Below are positions 47,661-56,971 of a stretch of DNA of 64,000 bases, in pieces. Where the stretch lies: positions 186,001 through 250,000 of the forward strand of contig JAKSJD010000002.1 of the NCBI GenBank assembly GCA_024398435.1. Direction: 5' to 3'. Below the pieces are notes generated by a model. It had not been told where the DNA came from and did no database searches. It saw only the letters and a program-made list of their open reading frames with translations. The stretch comes from Bacteroidaceae bacterium. GTDB lineage: Bacteria; Bacteroidota; Bacteroidia; Bacteroidales; Bacteroidaceae. The translations under genes and the position numbers were made by a program. Every line of letters starts with the position of its first letter. Position 1 is the first letter of the stretch.

Positions 47661-50600
47661 ATGAAGAAGAAAGTATTACATTTGGCCATTGCGGTCGTGA
47701 TGATGCTTGTGCCTTATCAGGCATTGGCACATGCCAATGTTTGCAGTCACATCAGCCAAGTTACATCCGAAGTAACATCATTTAAGGATGCATTGGCTAG
47801 TGCCAATAATGGAGATGAAATTTGTCTTGAAGCAGACGAGGCAGGCAATTTTGTTGTTACAGGAAAGAAAATCACCATCAATCTGAATGGTTATACTCTT
47901 TCTGCACTTAAATCAGGCAATCCGATAGCAACACTTACAGTGGGAAAAGGTGCTGAAGTAACCATTAAAGGAGCAACCGGTACTATCGCCGGATATGCAG
48001 GAGCCTCCTACAATAATGCATCAATCAATGCAGTCAATGGAGGTAAGGTCACTATCACAGAAGGCAATTTCACAGCTGGAATATATGCTACGAATAGTTC
48101 AGAAGTGACAATCAACGGAGGATTTTTCGAGATAGCCGACTTCCAGGCATCATTCGGTTCGGAAATTTACTTTAATGGAGGAAAGTTCAAAATAGCACCC
48201 GAAGATTTTTGGTTGCCTTATGGTTACACAATGGTGCAAGGCGAAGATGGCTACTATATGCTTGCTCCGTTGCCAGTATGCGCAAAGATAGGTGACAGCG
48301 AATATTATTATTTCGACGAAGCTATTTGGGATGCAACAGATGGAGATGTTATAGAAATCGTGGCTCCAGGCACATATGCTATGCCAGAGACATTGCCAGG
48401 TATTACTATAAAGAATGAGGTAAAGAACGAAGCCGGAGAAATCAATCCAGAGGCAGTGAAGTTGACTTATAGAAATGCAGAAGTTCCTTCAGTCACTTTC
48501 TTAAATTATGCTGTACTCGAAGGTGTAACAATCTTTACACCACAAGATGCTCCATATACCCGTCTCCAGGCCTCGGAACAACTCATAGTCAAGGATTGCT
48601 ATGTTGATAAAATAATATGTTATGGCAATATATCCTTCTCCAACTGTACATTCACCTCTCTCGAAGATGTAGAAGTGTATATCGGTTCGGGTGAAGTGTC
48701 ATTCTCAAACTGCACAAAACAGTCAGATGTAAGCCTTTGGGCAATAGATGATTGGGGCGATGCTGACCAAATCACAGTTGTGGAAGATGGTGTTCAAATA
48801 TATCCAACAATGGCATTCCAAGTAGGTTCTGAACTTTTTGCAACTCTTTCCGAAGCCATCAATGCAGTGGAAGATGGAGGAATAATCACTTTGAACCAGG
48901 ATGTAGATAATGCTGAAGGCATTTTAATCGATGTGGACAAATCATTTACGATTGACTTCTGTGGCTACTCGTATTCAGTGAACACTCCGTTGGAAGCCTT
49001 CGGCGCTCCAGTTGCTATGGCTGTTGCTGCAGGCAATATAACCTTTGCCTCCGGAACAATCGACTATTCTTGTGCAGAAGGTATAATGGGACTTTTTGCC
49101 AACTTTGGAGGAACAGTTACATTCTTTGGCATGACTACTCATTGCGAAAATAATATGGCTCTCTACTATTCTATCTGCAACCTCGCAGGTACGATGAATA
49201 TTATAGACGGACAATATGATGGCAGGTTCTATGTTTATTCTGGAAATGTAAACATTGACGGCGGAAAGTTTACGGCTACTGCGGCAGAATCGTTGGAAGG
49301 CTTATTTTATATGAAACAGTTTGTTAAGGAAGAAGACGGCGAATGGTATGTATTAGAGGATTTGCCAATCGAAGCAGCCGTTGCCAAGATAGAAGTAGGT
49401 GAAGAGGTGAAATATTATGCCACTCTGAATTCAGCAATAAAGGCAGTAGGCAACGGACAAACCATCACTTTGCTAAAAGACATTCTTGATAGCGATGACA
49501 TAAAGATTTCTTACAACCCTAATGATTTTACAATTGATTTTGATGGTCATACATATAATCATGCAAGTTCTCGAAACTGGGATTGTTGGTATATTGAGTA
49601 TTCAGGAACCGTAACTCTCAAAAACGGTACTATCACAACATCCGAAAACCTTACTTCATATGATTTGTTGAATGTTTACGAAGGTAATCTCGTATTGGAC
49701 AATATGACAATCGATGGAAGCAAGGCTCTTGCTTACGATGCATCATTCGATGGATATACAGTTAATTTCAGTCATGGCACACTTGATTTGCTCGGTGCCA
49801 CTTCGATTATTGAAGGCGAAGAAGGTTATGCAATATATGCTTATGATGGTGAAGTTAATTGCGATATAACAGGAACAATCAAGGGTATCTTGTATACAGA
49901 TGAAGTTGAAATGAATATCTACAATGGCAATTTTGACGGAACATTAGGTTCATATGAAGATGAGCCATCAACTACCATCACAGGTGGAAAGTTCTCTTAT
50001 GATCCTTCTGAATATGTTCAGGAAGGCTATTCTGTTGAATATGATGGAAGCAAGTGGTATACAGTTATTGCGCCTATTCCAACTGCAAAGATAGGCGAAA
50101 CGGCTTATTATTCTCTTGATGATGCAATCAATGCAACTTCAGAAGAGAACGGAACAACAATTACCCTCCTTCGTGATGTGGAAGACGGAGAAGGATTCTA
50201 TGTGCCTTATAACAAAAACATTACAATCGACTTTGATGGTCACGAATACACAGTGGCAACACCATATTATGATGGTTGGACAGGTGTTGTGATTCAAGGT
50301 GAAGCCACATTGATGGATGGTAAAATCAGTTGTTGTGAGAATGCCGATTTCACTACACTTATTACACTTGAAGGATTTGCTACATTCGATAATATGACCA
50401 TCGATGGAACAAACCTTAACAATTCGGAATATGCTGATGATGCAATTTATATTGATGGAGGCGCTGTCTTCAATGGCAACACATCAATCATTGCCCGTCA
50501 AACCGATTATGCAATTTACGAATATAATTATAGAAGCGTCATTTGGAACTCCACAGGAACAGTGGATGGAAATGTGATGTCTTCAGGCGATTTCTATATC

Positions 50601-51665
50601 TATGATGGTACATTCAACAGTTGTTTCGACCTTACCGGTGGAGGTAATCTCCGTATGTTTGGCGGAACATTCAATGGCAATAGCGAATATGCAAACATTG
50701 GATACGAATATGGCAATTGGTGTGGCTACACATTCTATTATTTATATGAAGAGAATTTTGATGCTTGTGGAGGAAAGTTCAAGGATAACCCTACTGATGT
50801 TTTGAAGAAAGGCTACCAGTGCAATCTTGCTGATGATTACTACATTGTCAGCATTGATGAAGACTACTGCCACATCTACGAAACTTGGGAAAAAGGCTAC
50901 ACTCATAGAGCCGTTTGCGAAAATGATTGGATTAAACTTCGTGAGTCGGATTCAACTCTTGGAAAGTTGCTCGATATAGAGGTTTCGGATGATGTTGAGA
51001 ATGTAGGAATTGAATATGTTCGTGATTTCAAGAACACCGAATACCAAGGCTGTATCCTTCCATTTGCGTTTAAGGTTCCAACTTGGTTGACTTACTCTTA
51101 TTCATTTGATAAGATTCTCAGCATCAATGATGAGGAAGAAGAAAATACGATTACTTCTGTTTTGCAGGTTGCAGGCAACACAATTCCTGCTAACACTCCA
51201 TTCCTTATCAAGGCAAATTATGATGAATATGTTACCGAACGAACAATCAATTTCGACAAGGTAACCCTTCAGAAGACAGATACTTCCAAACCAATCGTTT
51301 GTGAGGTGGGCGATGAAGTATACACATTCACTGGCACTTACAGCAAGATTTCGGGTACTGAAATGACAGCCAACAACCGTTATGCATTGCAAGATGGAAT
51401 CTTCAAAAAGGCAAATGGCGCAGGTGCTAACTTGAAGCCATACCGTTTCTATCTTGAAGTGACAGACAAGCAAACAGGTGAACCTGTTGATGCTCTCAAT
51501 GTAAAGATTCGCCACTTCGACAGTGAGGAAGATGCCTCTTCTATCAGAGCAATCAATGCCGAAAGCAAGGCAGAAGGAATCTTCGATATCTATGGTCGTA
51601 AACTCGATAAGGTTCAGGGCACACGTATCTATATTATCAATGGCGAAAAAGTATTCATCAAGTAA
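47661..51665 (+). CDS. Large modular beta-helix surface protein
   Basis: A 1334-residue exported protein. The ATG at 47661 is chosen because it begins a clear signal peptide (MKKKVLHLAIAVVMMLVP...ALA); the longer frame begins inside the promoter. At least five modules start near residues 40, 207, 384, 571 and 805, each of the form '(Y/F)xxLxxAIxA..G..ITLLxDV' then 'ITIDFDGHxYxV' and right-handed beta-helix rungs of G-T-x-x-x-N-G type. From about 1080 a different domain contains 'GCILPFAFKVPTW', and the end is 'IFDIYGRKL...IYIINGEKVFIK', a Bacteroidales export-type tail. Likely an adhesin or glycan-binding protein; function not established. The 52-aa gene follows 11 nt on. Confidence 0.82.
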   Translation: MKKKVLHLAIAVVMMLVPYQALAHANVCSHISQVTSEVTSFKDALASANNGDEICLEADEAGNFVVTGKKITINLNGYTLSALKSGNPIATLTVGKGAEVTIKGATGTIAGYAGASYNNASINAVNGGKVTITEGNFTAGIYATNSSEVTINGGFFEIADFQASFGSEIYFNGGKFKIAPEDFWLPYGYTMVQGEDGYYMLAPLPVCAKIGDSEYYYFDEAIWDATDGDVIEIVAPGTYAMPETLPGITIKNEVKNEAGEINPEAVKLTYRNAEVPSVTFLNYAVLEGVTIFTPQDAPYTRLQASEQLIVKDCYVDKIICYGNISFSNCTFTSLEDVEVYIGSGEVSFSNCTKQSDVSLWAIDDWGDADQITVVEDGVQIYPTMAFQVGSELFATLSEAINAVEDGGIITLNQDVDNAEGILIDVDKSFTIDFCGYSYSVNTPLEAFGAPVAMAVAAGNITFASGTIDYSCAEGIMGLFANFGGTVTFFGMTTHCENNMALYYSICNLAGTMNIIDGQYDGRFYVYSGNVNIDGGKFTATAAESLEGLFYMKQFVKEEDGEWYVLEDLPIEAAVAKIEVGEEVKYYATLNSAIKAVGNGQTITLLKDILDSDDIKISYNPNDFTIDFDGHTYNHASSRNWDCWYIEYSGTVTLKNGTITTSENLTSYDLLNVYEGNLVLDNMTIDGSKALAYDASFDGYTVNFSHGTLDLLGATSIIEGEEGYAIYAYDGEVNCDITGTIKGILYTDEVEMNIYNGNFDGTLGSYEDEPSTTITGGKFSYDPSEYVQEGYSVEYDGSKWYTVIAPIPTAKIGETAYYSLDDAINATSEENGTTITLLRDVEDGEGFYVPYNKNITIDFDGHEYTVATPYYDGWTGVVIQGEATLMDGKISCCENADFTTLITLEGFATFDNMTIDGTNLNNSEYADDAIYIDGGAVFNGNTSIIARQTDYAIYEYNYRSVIWNSTGTVDGNVMSSGDFYIYDGTFNSCFDLTGGGNLRMFGGTFNGNSEYANIGYEYGNWCGYTFYYLYEENFDACGGKFKDNPTDVLKKGYQCNLADDYYIVSIDEDYCHIYETWEKGYTHRAVCENDWIKLRESDSTLGKLLDIEVSDDVENVGIEYVRDFKNTEYQGCILPFAFKVPTWLTYSYSFDKILSINDEEEENTITSVLQVAGNTIPANTPFLIKANYDEYVTERTINFDKVTLQKTDTSKPIVCEVGDEVYTFTGTYSKISGTEMTANNRYALQDGIFKKANGAGANLKPYRFYLEVTDKQTGEPVDALNVKIRHFDSEEDASSIRAINAESKAEGIFDIYGRKLDKVQGTRIYIINGEKVFIK

Positions 51666-51676
51666 ACAAAACCAAT

Positions 51677-51835
51677 ATGAAAGCAAAATATACAATCCCT
51701 CAGATATCGGTAGAAACCATCACTCTCAATATTCAGATGATGGAAGCAAGCGAACATCATGACATTATCATTTCGGGCGAAACCGATACAGAATATGATG
51801 GAAAAAGTCGCAACAACGGGTGGGAAGAATTGTAA
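51677..51835 (+). CDS. Small 52-aa peptide downstream of the surface protein
   Basis: ATG at 51677, 52 codons, TAA at 51833-51835. It begins 'MKAKYTIPQISVETITLNIQ' and ends in an acidic, hydrophilic tail (DTEYDGKSRNNGWEEL). No signal peptide or membrane helix. Short proteins of the pattern MK-x-K-Y-x-x-P ... M-x-x-S are often found beside exported proteins in Bacteroidales, though I cannot name the family. It starts 11 nt after the beta-helix gene stop and is probably translated from the same mRNA. Function unknown. Confidence 0.6.
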   Translation: MKAKYTIPQISVETITLNIQMMEASEHHDIIISGETDTEYDGKSRNNGWEEL

Positions 51836-52006
51836 ATCCCTCCGACTCCCAGAGGGGAGATATGTTGACTACTAAAATATAGGTGAAACGCTGAAACGCT
51901 TTTGAAAGTTCAAAGTTCCAGGTTCGATGTCTAAAATAGTAAATAAGAGGACTTGAGCCCTCCCCATTAGGGGGAGCGGGAGGGGGTCCGCAAAATAGTA
52001 AATATA
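51834..52006. repeat. Cluster of intergenic repeats before nadB
   Basis: A CCCTCC...GAGGGG element (about 51834-51862), the AAAATATAGGTGAAACGCTG repeat with AAAGTTCAAAGTTCCAGGTT tail (51873-51925), and a CCCTCCCC...GGGGGAGCGGG stem (about 51959-51985). Confidence 0.65.
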
Positions 52007-53596
52007 ATGACTCGTAAATTTGATTTTCTCATTATTGGCAGCGGTGTGGCTGGTATGAGTTATGCTCTCAAGGTGGCAAGGGCTAAAAAGGGTAAGATTG
52101 CCATCGTTTGTAAGACAACTCTTGAAGAAGCAAATACGGCTAAGGCACAGGGCGGTATAGCCAGTGTGACTAACCTTTTGGTTGACGACTTCGAGAAGCA
52201 TATCGAAGACACAATGATTGCCGGCGATTTCATCAGCGACCGCGATGCTGTGGAACAGGTGGTTAGGAATGCCCCTGATGGCATCAAGGAACTCGTGGGT
52301 TGGGGTGTCAACTTCGACAAGAACGAGGATGGTTCCTACGACCTTCATAAAGAGGGAGGACATTCTGAGTTCCGCATCCTTCACCATGCCGATGATACAG
52401 GTGCTGAAATCCAGCGAGGATTGATAGAAGCCGTGAAGAATCATCCTGATATCGAGGTGCTGGAGCATCATTTTGCTGTGGAAATCATCACACAACACCA
52501 TTTGGGTATTCGAGTTACTCGTCGCACTCCTGATATCGAGTGTTTCGGTGCATATATTCTCAATCCAGAGACAGGAAAGGTAGATACATATCTTTCGAAG
52601 GTGACTATCATGGCTACTGGTGGTACTGGTGCTATCTATGCCACTACTTCCAATCCTAACATAGCCACTGGTGACGGAATCGCAATGGTTTACAGGGCAA
52701 AGGGAAAGGTGAAGGACATGGAATTCGTTCAGTTCCACCCAACAGTGCTTTTCAATCCAAAGGAAACTCATCCTGCCTACCTCATCACAGAGGCAATGCG
52801 TGGATATGGAGGTATTCTCCGCCTTCCAAATGGTGAGGAATTTATGCAGAAATATGATGAGCGTCTGAGTCTTGCTCCAAGAGACATTGTGGCAAGAGCC
52901 ATTGATAAGGAGATGAAGATTCACGGATTGGATCATGTCTGCCTTGATGTCACTCATAAGGACCCAGAGGAGACAAAACATCACTTCCCAAATATCTATG
53001 CAAAGTGTCTGTCAATCGGTATCGACATCACGAAGGAATACATCCCAGTGGTTCCAAGTGCCCACTATATGTGTGGCGGTATAAAGGTCGACCTCGATGG
53101 CCAGTCGAGCATCCGTAGATTGTATGCCCTTGGCGAATGTTCATGCACAGGATTGCACGGAGGAAACCGACTTGCAAGTAATTCTTTGATTGAAGCCGTT
53201 GTTTATGCAGATAAGGCAGCAAAGCATTCGCTTGAAGTGATTGACGAATACGAATGGAACGAAAAGGTACCTGAATGGAATGATGAGGGTACGATGACCA
53301 ATGAGGAGAAGGTGCTTATTGCTCAGGATGTGAAGGAAGTAGGTCAGATTATGAGTACTTATGTGGGTATTGTCCGCAGCGACCTTCGTCTGCATCGTGC
53401 TTGGGAACGTCTCGACATTCTCTATGAGGAGACGGAACATCTCTTCAAGCGTGTGAAGCCTACGAAGGACATTTGCGAACTTCGCAACATGATAAATGTG
53501 GGTTATCTCATCACTCGTCAGGCACTCGAACGCAAGGAAAGCCGTGGCCTTCACTTCACGGTCGACTACGAAAAGCATGCGCTGGATAAAAAGTAA
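52007..53596 (+). CDS. nadB: L-aspartate oxidase
   Basis: A 529-residue FAD enzyme that oxidises L-aspartate to iminoaspartate, the first step of de novo NAD synthesis (using fumarate as electron acceptor in anaerobes). Dinucleotide-binding 'LIIGSGVAGMSYALKVA' (about 8-24), 'ANTAKAQGGIASV' and 'GLHGGNRLASNSLIEAVVY' (about 383-401) are present. Normal length. Repeat-rich spacers lie on both sides, and no other nad genes are adjacent. Confidence 0.97.
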   Translation: MTRKFDFLIIGSGVAGMSYALKVARAKKGKIAIVCKTTLEEANTAKAQGGIASVTNLLVDDFEKHIEDTMIAGDFISDRDAVEQVVRNAPDGIKELVGWGVNFDKNEDGSYDLHKEGGHSEFRILHHADDTGAEIQRGLIEAVKNHPDIEVLEHHFAVEIITQHHLGIRVTRRTPDIECFGAYILNPETGKVDTYLSKVTIMATGGTGAIYATTSNPNIATGDGIAMVYRAKGKVKDMEFVQFHPTVLFNPKETHPAYLITEAMRGYGGILRLPNGEEFMQKYDERLSLAPRDIVARAIDKEMKIHGLDHVCLDVTHKDPEETKHHFPNIYAKCLSIGIDITKEYIPVVPSAHYMCGGIKVDLDGQSSIRRLYALGECSCTGLHGGNRLASNSLIEAVVYADKAAKHSLEVIDEYEWNEKVPEWNDEGTMTNEEKVLIAQDVKEVGQIMSTYVGIVRSDLRLHRAWERLDILYEETEHLFKRVKPTKDICELRNMINVGYLITRQALERKESRGLHFTVDYEKHALDKK

Positions 53597-53868
53597 CAGG
53601 TTTAAGATTCAGAGGCGGAACCTCTGAACACCCAACAAGGGTTACAAATAAAAAAAAGAGAATATTTTGTAGTTTTTCAGAATGTCTTGCGTCTAAAGAG
53701 TTGGAAAAGTTATAAAAGTGCAAAAGTTATCAGAGTGCAAGAGTGCAGGTGTTAAAATATAGGTGAAACGCTGAAATGCTTTGCATGTACAAATGACACT
53801 ATGCGCTAGGTACGAAATGCCTTGTTGCCCGTTTTTTTTGACTGAAATGTCTTAATAGAAATATAGTT
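53597..53868. repeat. Repeat-bearing spacer between nadB and the M16 protease
   Basis: A TTCAGAGG/CCTCTGAA hairpin (53608-53628) may end the nadB transcript, though no T-run follows. Then AGTTATAAAAGTGCAAAAG-type repeats (53708-53750) and a copy of AAAATATAGGTGAAACGCTG (53754-53773). No gene. Confidence 0.6.
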
Positions 53869-56691
53869 ATGATGAAAAGAATTTTGACTTTGGCAGCATT
53901 CATGGTGATGATGCTTGCCAGTGCTAACGCACAGCAGTTGGAAGCAATGATTCCTCAACTTCCACTCGACCCAGCTGTCCGTATGGGTAAACTCGACAAC
54001 GGACTTACTTACTATATCCGCCACAACGAATGGCCAGAACAGAGAGCCGACTTCTACATTGCTCAGAAGGTTGGTTCAATCATGGAAGACGACAACCAGC
54101 GAGGTCTTGCCCACTTCCTCGAACATATGTGTTTCAATGGTACCACCCACTTCCCTGGTGATGGCCTTAAGAGTTATCTCGAGACAATCGGTGTGAAGTT
54201 TGGCGAAGACCTCAATGCTTACACAAGTTTCGACGAGACAGTATATAATATAAATAATGTGCCTGTAATCTCCAACCCTCAGGCAATCGATTCTTGCCTT
54301 CTTATCCTCCACGACTGGAGTCACGACCTTCTTCTCGAAGGAAAGGAAATCGATAAGGAACGCGGAGTCATCAACGAAGAATGGAGAATGCGAAGCAGTG
54401 CCACTCAGCGTATGTATGAGAAGGGATTCCCAGAGGTTTACGAAGGCAGCAAGTATGCCAATCGTATGCCAATCGGTACGATGGACATCGTGATGAACTT
54501 CCCTTACGACGACCTTCGCAACTACTACAAGAAGTGGTATCGTCCCGACCTTCAGGGCATCATCGTTGTGGGCGATGTGGATGTAGATGCTATCGAAGCC
54601 AAGATAAAGTCAATCTTCGCTGATATCAAGCCAGTGGAGAATCCTGCAGAAAGAGAGTATTTCCAGGTGCCAGACAACGACCAGCCAATCGTGAGCATCC
54701 AGAAGGATAAGGAACAGCAGATGTCGATGGTTTACATCATGTGGAAGCACGATGCAATGTCGCGTGATATGAAGAACACGATGATGCAGTATGTGCAGAG
54801 CTACACTACAAATGCCATCAACAGCATGCTCGCAATGCGCTTTAGCGAAATCGCTCAGAAGCCTAATCCTCCATTCCTCGGAGCTCAAATCAGCTACAAC
54901 GAAGATTATCTCGTTTCGAAGACAAAGGATGCCTGCATGGGAGTCACCATGTTCAAGGACAATGGCCATAAGGATGCCATTTCATCGCTCTACCGCGAAC
55001 TCCTCCGTGCCCGTCGTTTCGGCTTCACACAGACAGAATACGACCGCTTCAAGGAGAATTTCAAGTCTTCAATCGAAGCTATGTATGAGCGTCGCGACAA
55101 GGTTCAGAACTCATCTTATGTTGACGAATATGTTCGCCACTTCCTCGACAATATTGCTGCTCCTGGCATTGAATGGGAACACACCAACATGATTGCTTTG
55201 GCCGATCAGATTCCTCTCGAGGTAGTCAATCAGATTATCATGCAGGAAGAGAAGTGCGCTCCTGTTGTCTTTGGAATGTTCCCAGAGAAGGAAGGAATCA
55301 CTTATCCAACTGATGAGGAAATCATAGGCATTCTCAAAGCCGTTGAGGCAGAGGAAATCGAAGCTTATGCAGAAGAAGTTTCAAACGAACCATTGCTCGA
55401 TGTAAGTCAGCTCAAGGGCAGCAAGATCAAGAGCGAGAGCGACAGCTACTTCGGCTTCACAAAGCTCACACTCCAGAATGGAATCAATATCTACGTGAAG
55501 AAGACCGACTTCACTCCAAACTCAATCTCAATGCATGCAGAGAGCTTTGGTGGTATTTCTCTATATGATAAGAGCGAACACATCCAGCTCAACAACATCT
55601 CGCTTGCTCAGATTGGTGGATATGCCAACTTCTCTACCATCCAGCTCAACAAGATGCTTGCTGGCAAGAAGGTAAGCGTTTCTCCAAATGTCAGCTACCG
55701 CGGTGAAAGTATGGGCGGAAGCTGCGTTGTGAAGGACTTCGAGACAATGCTCCAGCTTGCTTATCTCGCATTCACAGCTCCTCGCAAGGATATGGATGTC
55801 TACACAGCTACAATCCAGCGCTCTCGCGAACAACTCGCAGCTGCTGAAATCAATCCAATCACTGCTCTCCAAGACACTGTAACAAGCGTTGTCTACAACA
55901 ACCACCCATTCCGTCTCCGCGAGAAGCCAGAAGACCTTGATAAGATTGATTACGACCGCATCCTTCAGATTTATAAGGAGCGTTTTGCTGATGCCGACGA
56001 CTTCCAGTTCTTCTTCATCGGCGACATCGATATCGAAGTTGCAAAGCCTCTCTTCGAAACATATCTCGGCAGCCTTCCAGTGGTGAAGGGTTCGGAAAAG
56101 TATAAGGACATCGACCTCCGCATCCGCAAGGGCGAAGTGGAGAATATCTTCGAGAAGGAACAGGAAACTCCAAATGCCATCGTTGTATATCTCTACCATG
56201 CACCAATGGATTATACTCTCAAAAACGACCTCTGCGTTGACATGCTCGAACAAGTGCTCCAGATTCGCTTCACAGAATCAGTTCGTGAAGACAACGGAGG
56301 TGCTTACAGTGTAGGCGTAGGCAGTGGATTGAGCGACTATCCAGAGAAGATGGGTATGGTTCAGATTCAGTTGCCAACAGCACCAGAAAAGCGCGAGGCA
56401 ATGACAAAGGTAATCTATCAGGGAATCGACGATATGGTAGCCAACGGACCTAAGGACGAAGACCTTCAGAAGGTGAAGGAATACATGCTCCGCAGCTACG
56501 AAGAGAGCGTGAAGCAGAATGGCTATTGGATAGGTGCAATCAACGAAAAGGTTATGTTCGACCGCGACTTCGTGACCGACTATAAGGCAACCGTAGAAGC
56601 CATCACGCCAGCCGATATCCAGCAAGTGGCAAAGGCAATCTTCAAGAGTGGCAACCGTCTCGAAATCGGTATGACAACTCCTGTCAAGTAA
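53869..56691 (+). CDS. M16 family (pitrilysin-like) metallopeptidase
   Basis: A 940-residue exported zinc protease (signal peptide to about NAQ, residue 22). The inverted zinc motif is HFLEH in 'GLAHFLEHMCFNGTTHFPG' (about 81-99), with the distal Glu in 'ERGVINEEWRM'. Two M16 halves are present (about 30-480 and 510-940); the second lacks the HxxEH motif, as usual. Such proteases degrade peptides in the periplasm of Bacteroidetes. Start at 53869 or 53872. Followed by a strong terminator. Confidence 0.94.
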   Translation: MMKRILTLAAFMVMMLASANAQQLEAMIPQLPLDPAVRMGKLDNGLTYYIRHNEWPEQRADFYIAQKVGSIMEDDNQRGLAHFLEHMCFNGTTHFPGDGLKSYLETIGVKFGEDLNAYTSFDETVYNINNVPVISNPQAIDSCLLILHDWSHDLLLEGKEIDKERGVINEEWRMRSSATQRMYEKGFPEVYEGSKYANRMPIGTMDIVMNFPYDDLRNYYKKWYRPDLQGIIVVGDVDVDAIEAKIKSIFADIKPVENPAEREYFQVPDNDQPIVSIQKDKEQQMSMVYIMWKHDAMSRDMKNTMMQYVQSYTTNAINSMLAMRFSEIAQKPNPPFLGAQISYNEDYLVSKTKDACMGVTMFKDNGHKDAISSLYRELLRARRFGFTQTEYDRFKENFKSSIEAMYERRDKVQNSSYVDEYVRHFLDNIAAPGIEWEHTNMIALADQIPLEVVNQIIMQEEKCAPVVFGMFPEKEGITYPTDEEIIGILKAVEAEEIEAYAEEVSNEPLLDVSQLKGSKIKSESDSYFGFTKLTLQNGINIYVKKTDFTPNSISMHAESFGGISLYDKSEHIQLNNISLAQIGGYANFSTIQLNKMLAGKKVSVSPNVSYRGESMGGSCVVKDFETMLQLAYLAFTAPRKDMDVYTATIQRSREQLAAAEINPITALQDTVTSVVYNNHPFRLREKPEDLDKIDYDRILQIYKERFADADDFQFFFIGDIDIEVAKPLFETYLGSLPVVKGSEKYKDIDLRIRKGEVENIFEKEQETPNAIVVYLYHAPMDYTLKNDLCVDMLEQVLQIRFTESVREDNGGAYSVGVGSGLSDYPEKMGMVQIQLPTAPEKREAMTKVIYQGIDDMVANGPKDEDLQKVKEYMLRSYEESVKQNGYWIGAINEKVMFDRDFVTDYKATVEAITPADIQQVAKAIFKSGNRLEIGMTTPVK

Positions 56692-56722
56692 GCAGCAATC
56701 CCTCTTACTTCCCATCTATAAG

Positions 56723-56760
56723 TCCTTCCATCCACACATCCGTGGGTGGGAGGATTTTCT
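56723..56760 (+). terminator. Terminator of the M16 gene
   Basis: TCCTTCCATCCAC pairs fully (two G-T) with GTGGGTGGGAGGA around a 6-nt loop, then TTTTCTTGT. Confidence 0.85.
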
Positions 56761-56809
56761 TGTATCATATTGATATTCAGCGAGTCAACAAGAAGACCCA
56801 TCCAACTTT

Positions 56810-56876
56810 GAACCTGGAACTTTGAACTTTAAAAGCGTTTCAGCGTTTCACCTATATTTTAACACCTGCACTTTTA
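56810..56876. repeat. Dispersed repeat, inverted copy downstream of the M16 gene
   Basis: GAACCTGGAACTTTGAAC, then AAAGCGTTTCAGCG and TTTCACCTATATTTTAACAC. The reverse complement of the copies at 51873-51925 and 53743-53783. Confidence 0.8.
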
Positions 56877-56906
56877 TGATAGTCGACCAGTCATTATTAA
56901 TAAATA

Positions 56907-56936
56907 GGCAGTACCCCACTGATGAGAGATACTGCC
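56907..56936 (-). terminator. Terminator of the CPBP gene
   Basis: Minus strand GGCAGTATC ... GGTACTGCC (9 bp, one mismatch/wobble), followed by TATTTATTAA; located 36 nt past the stop. Confidence 0.55.
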
Positions 56937-56971
56937 CCTGTATATTATATATATAATAATGTGTCGAGTGA

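Noticed and set aside
51916-51926. GGTTCGAT as a tRNA T-loop
   Set aside because: No cloverleaf could be built around it; it is part of a dispersed repeat.
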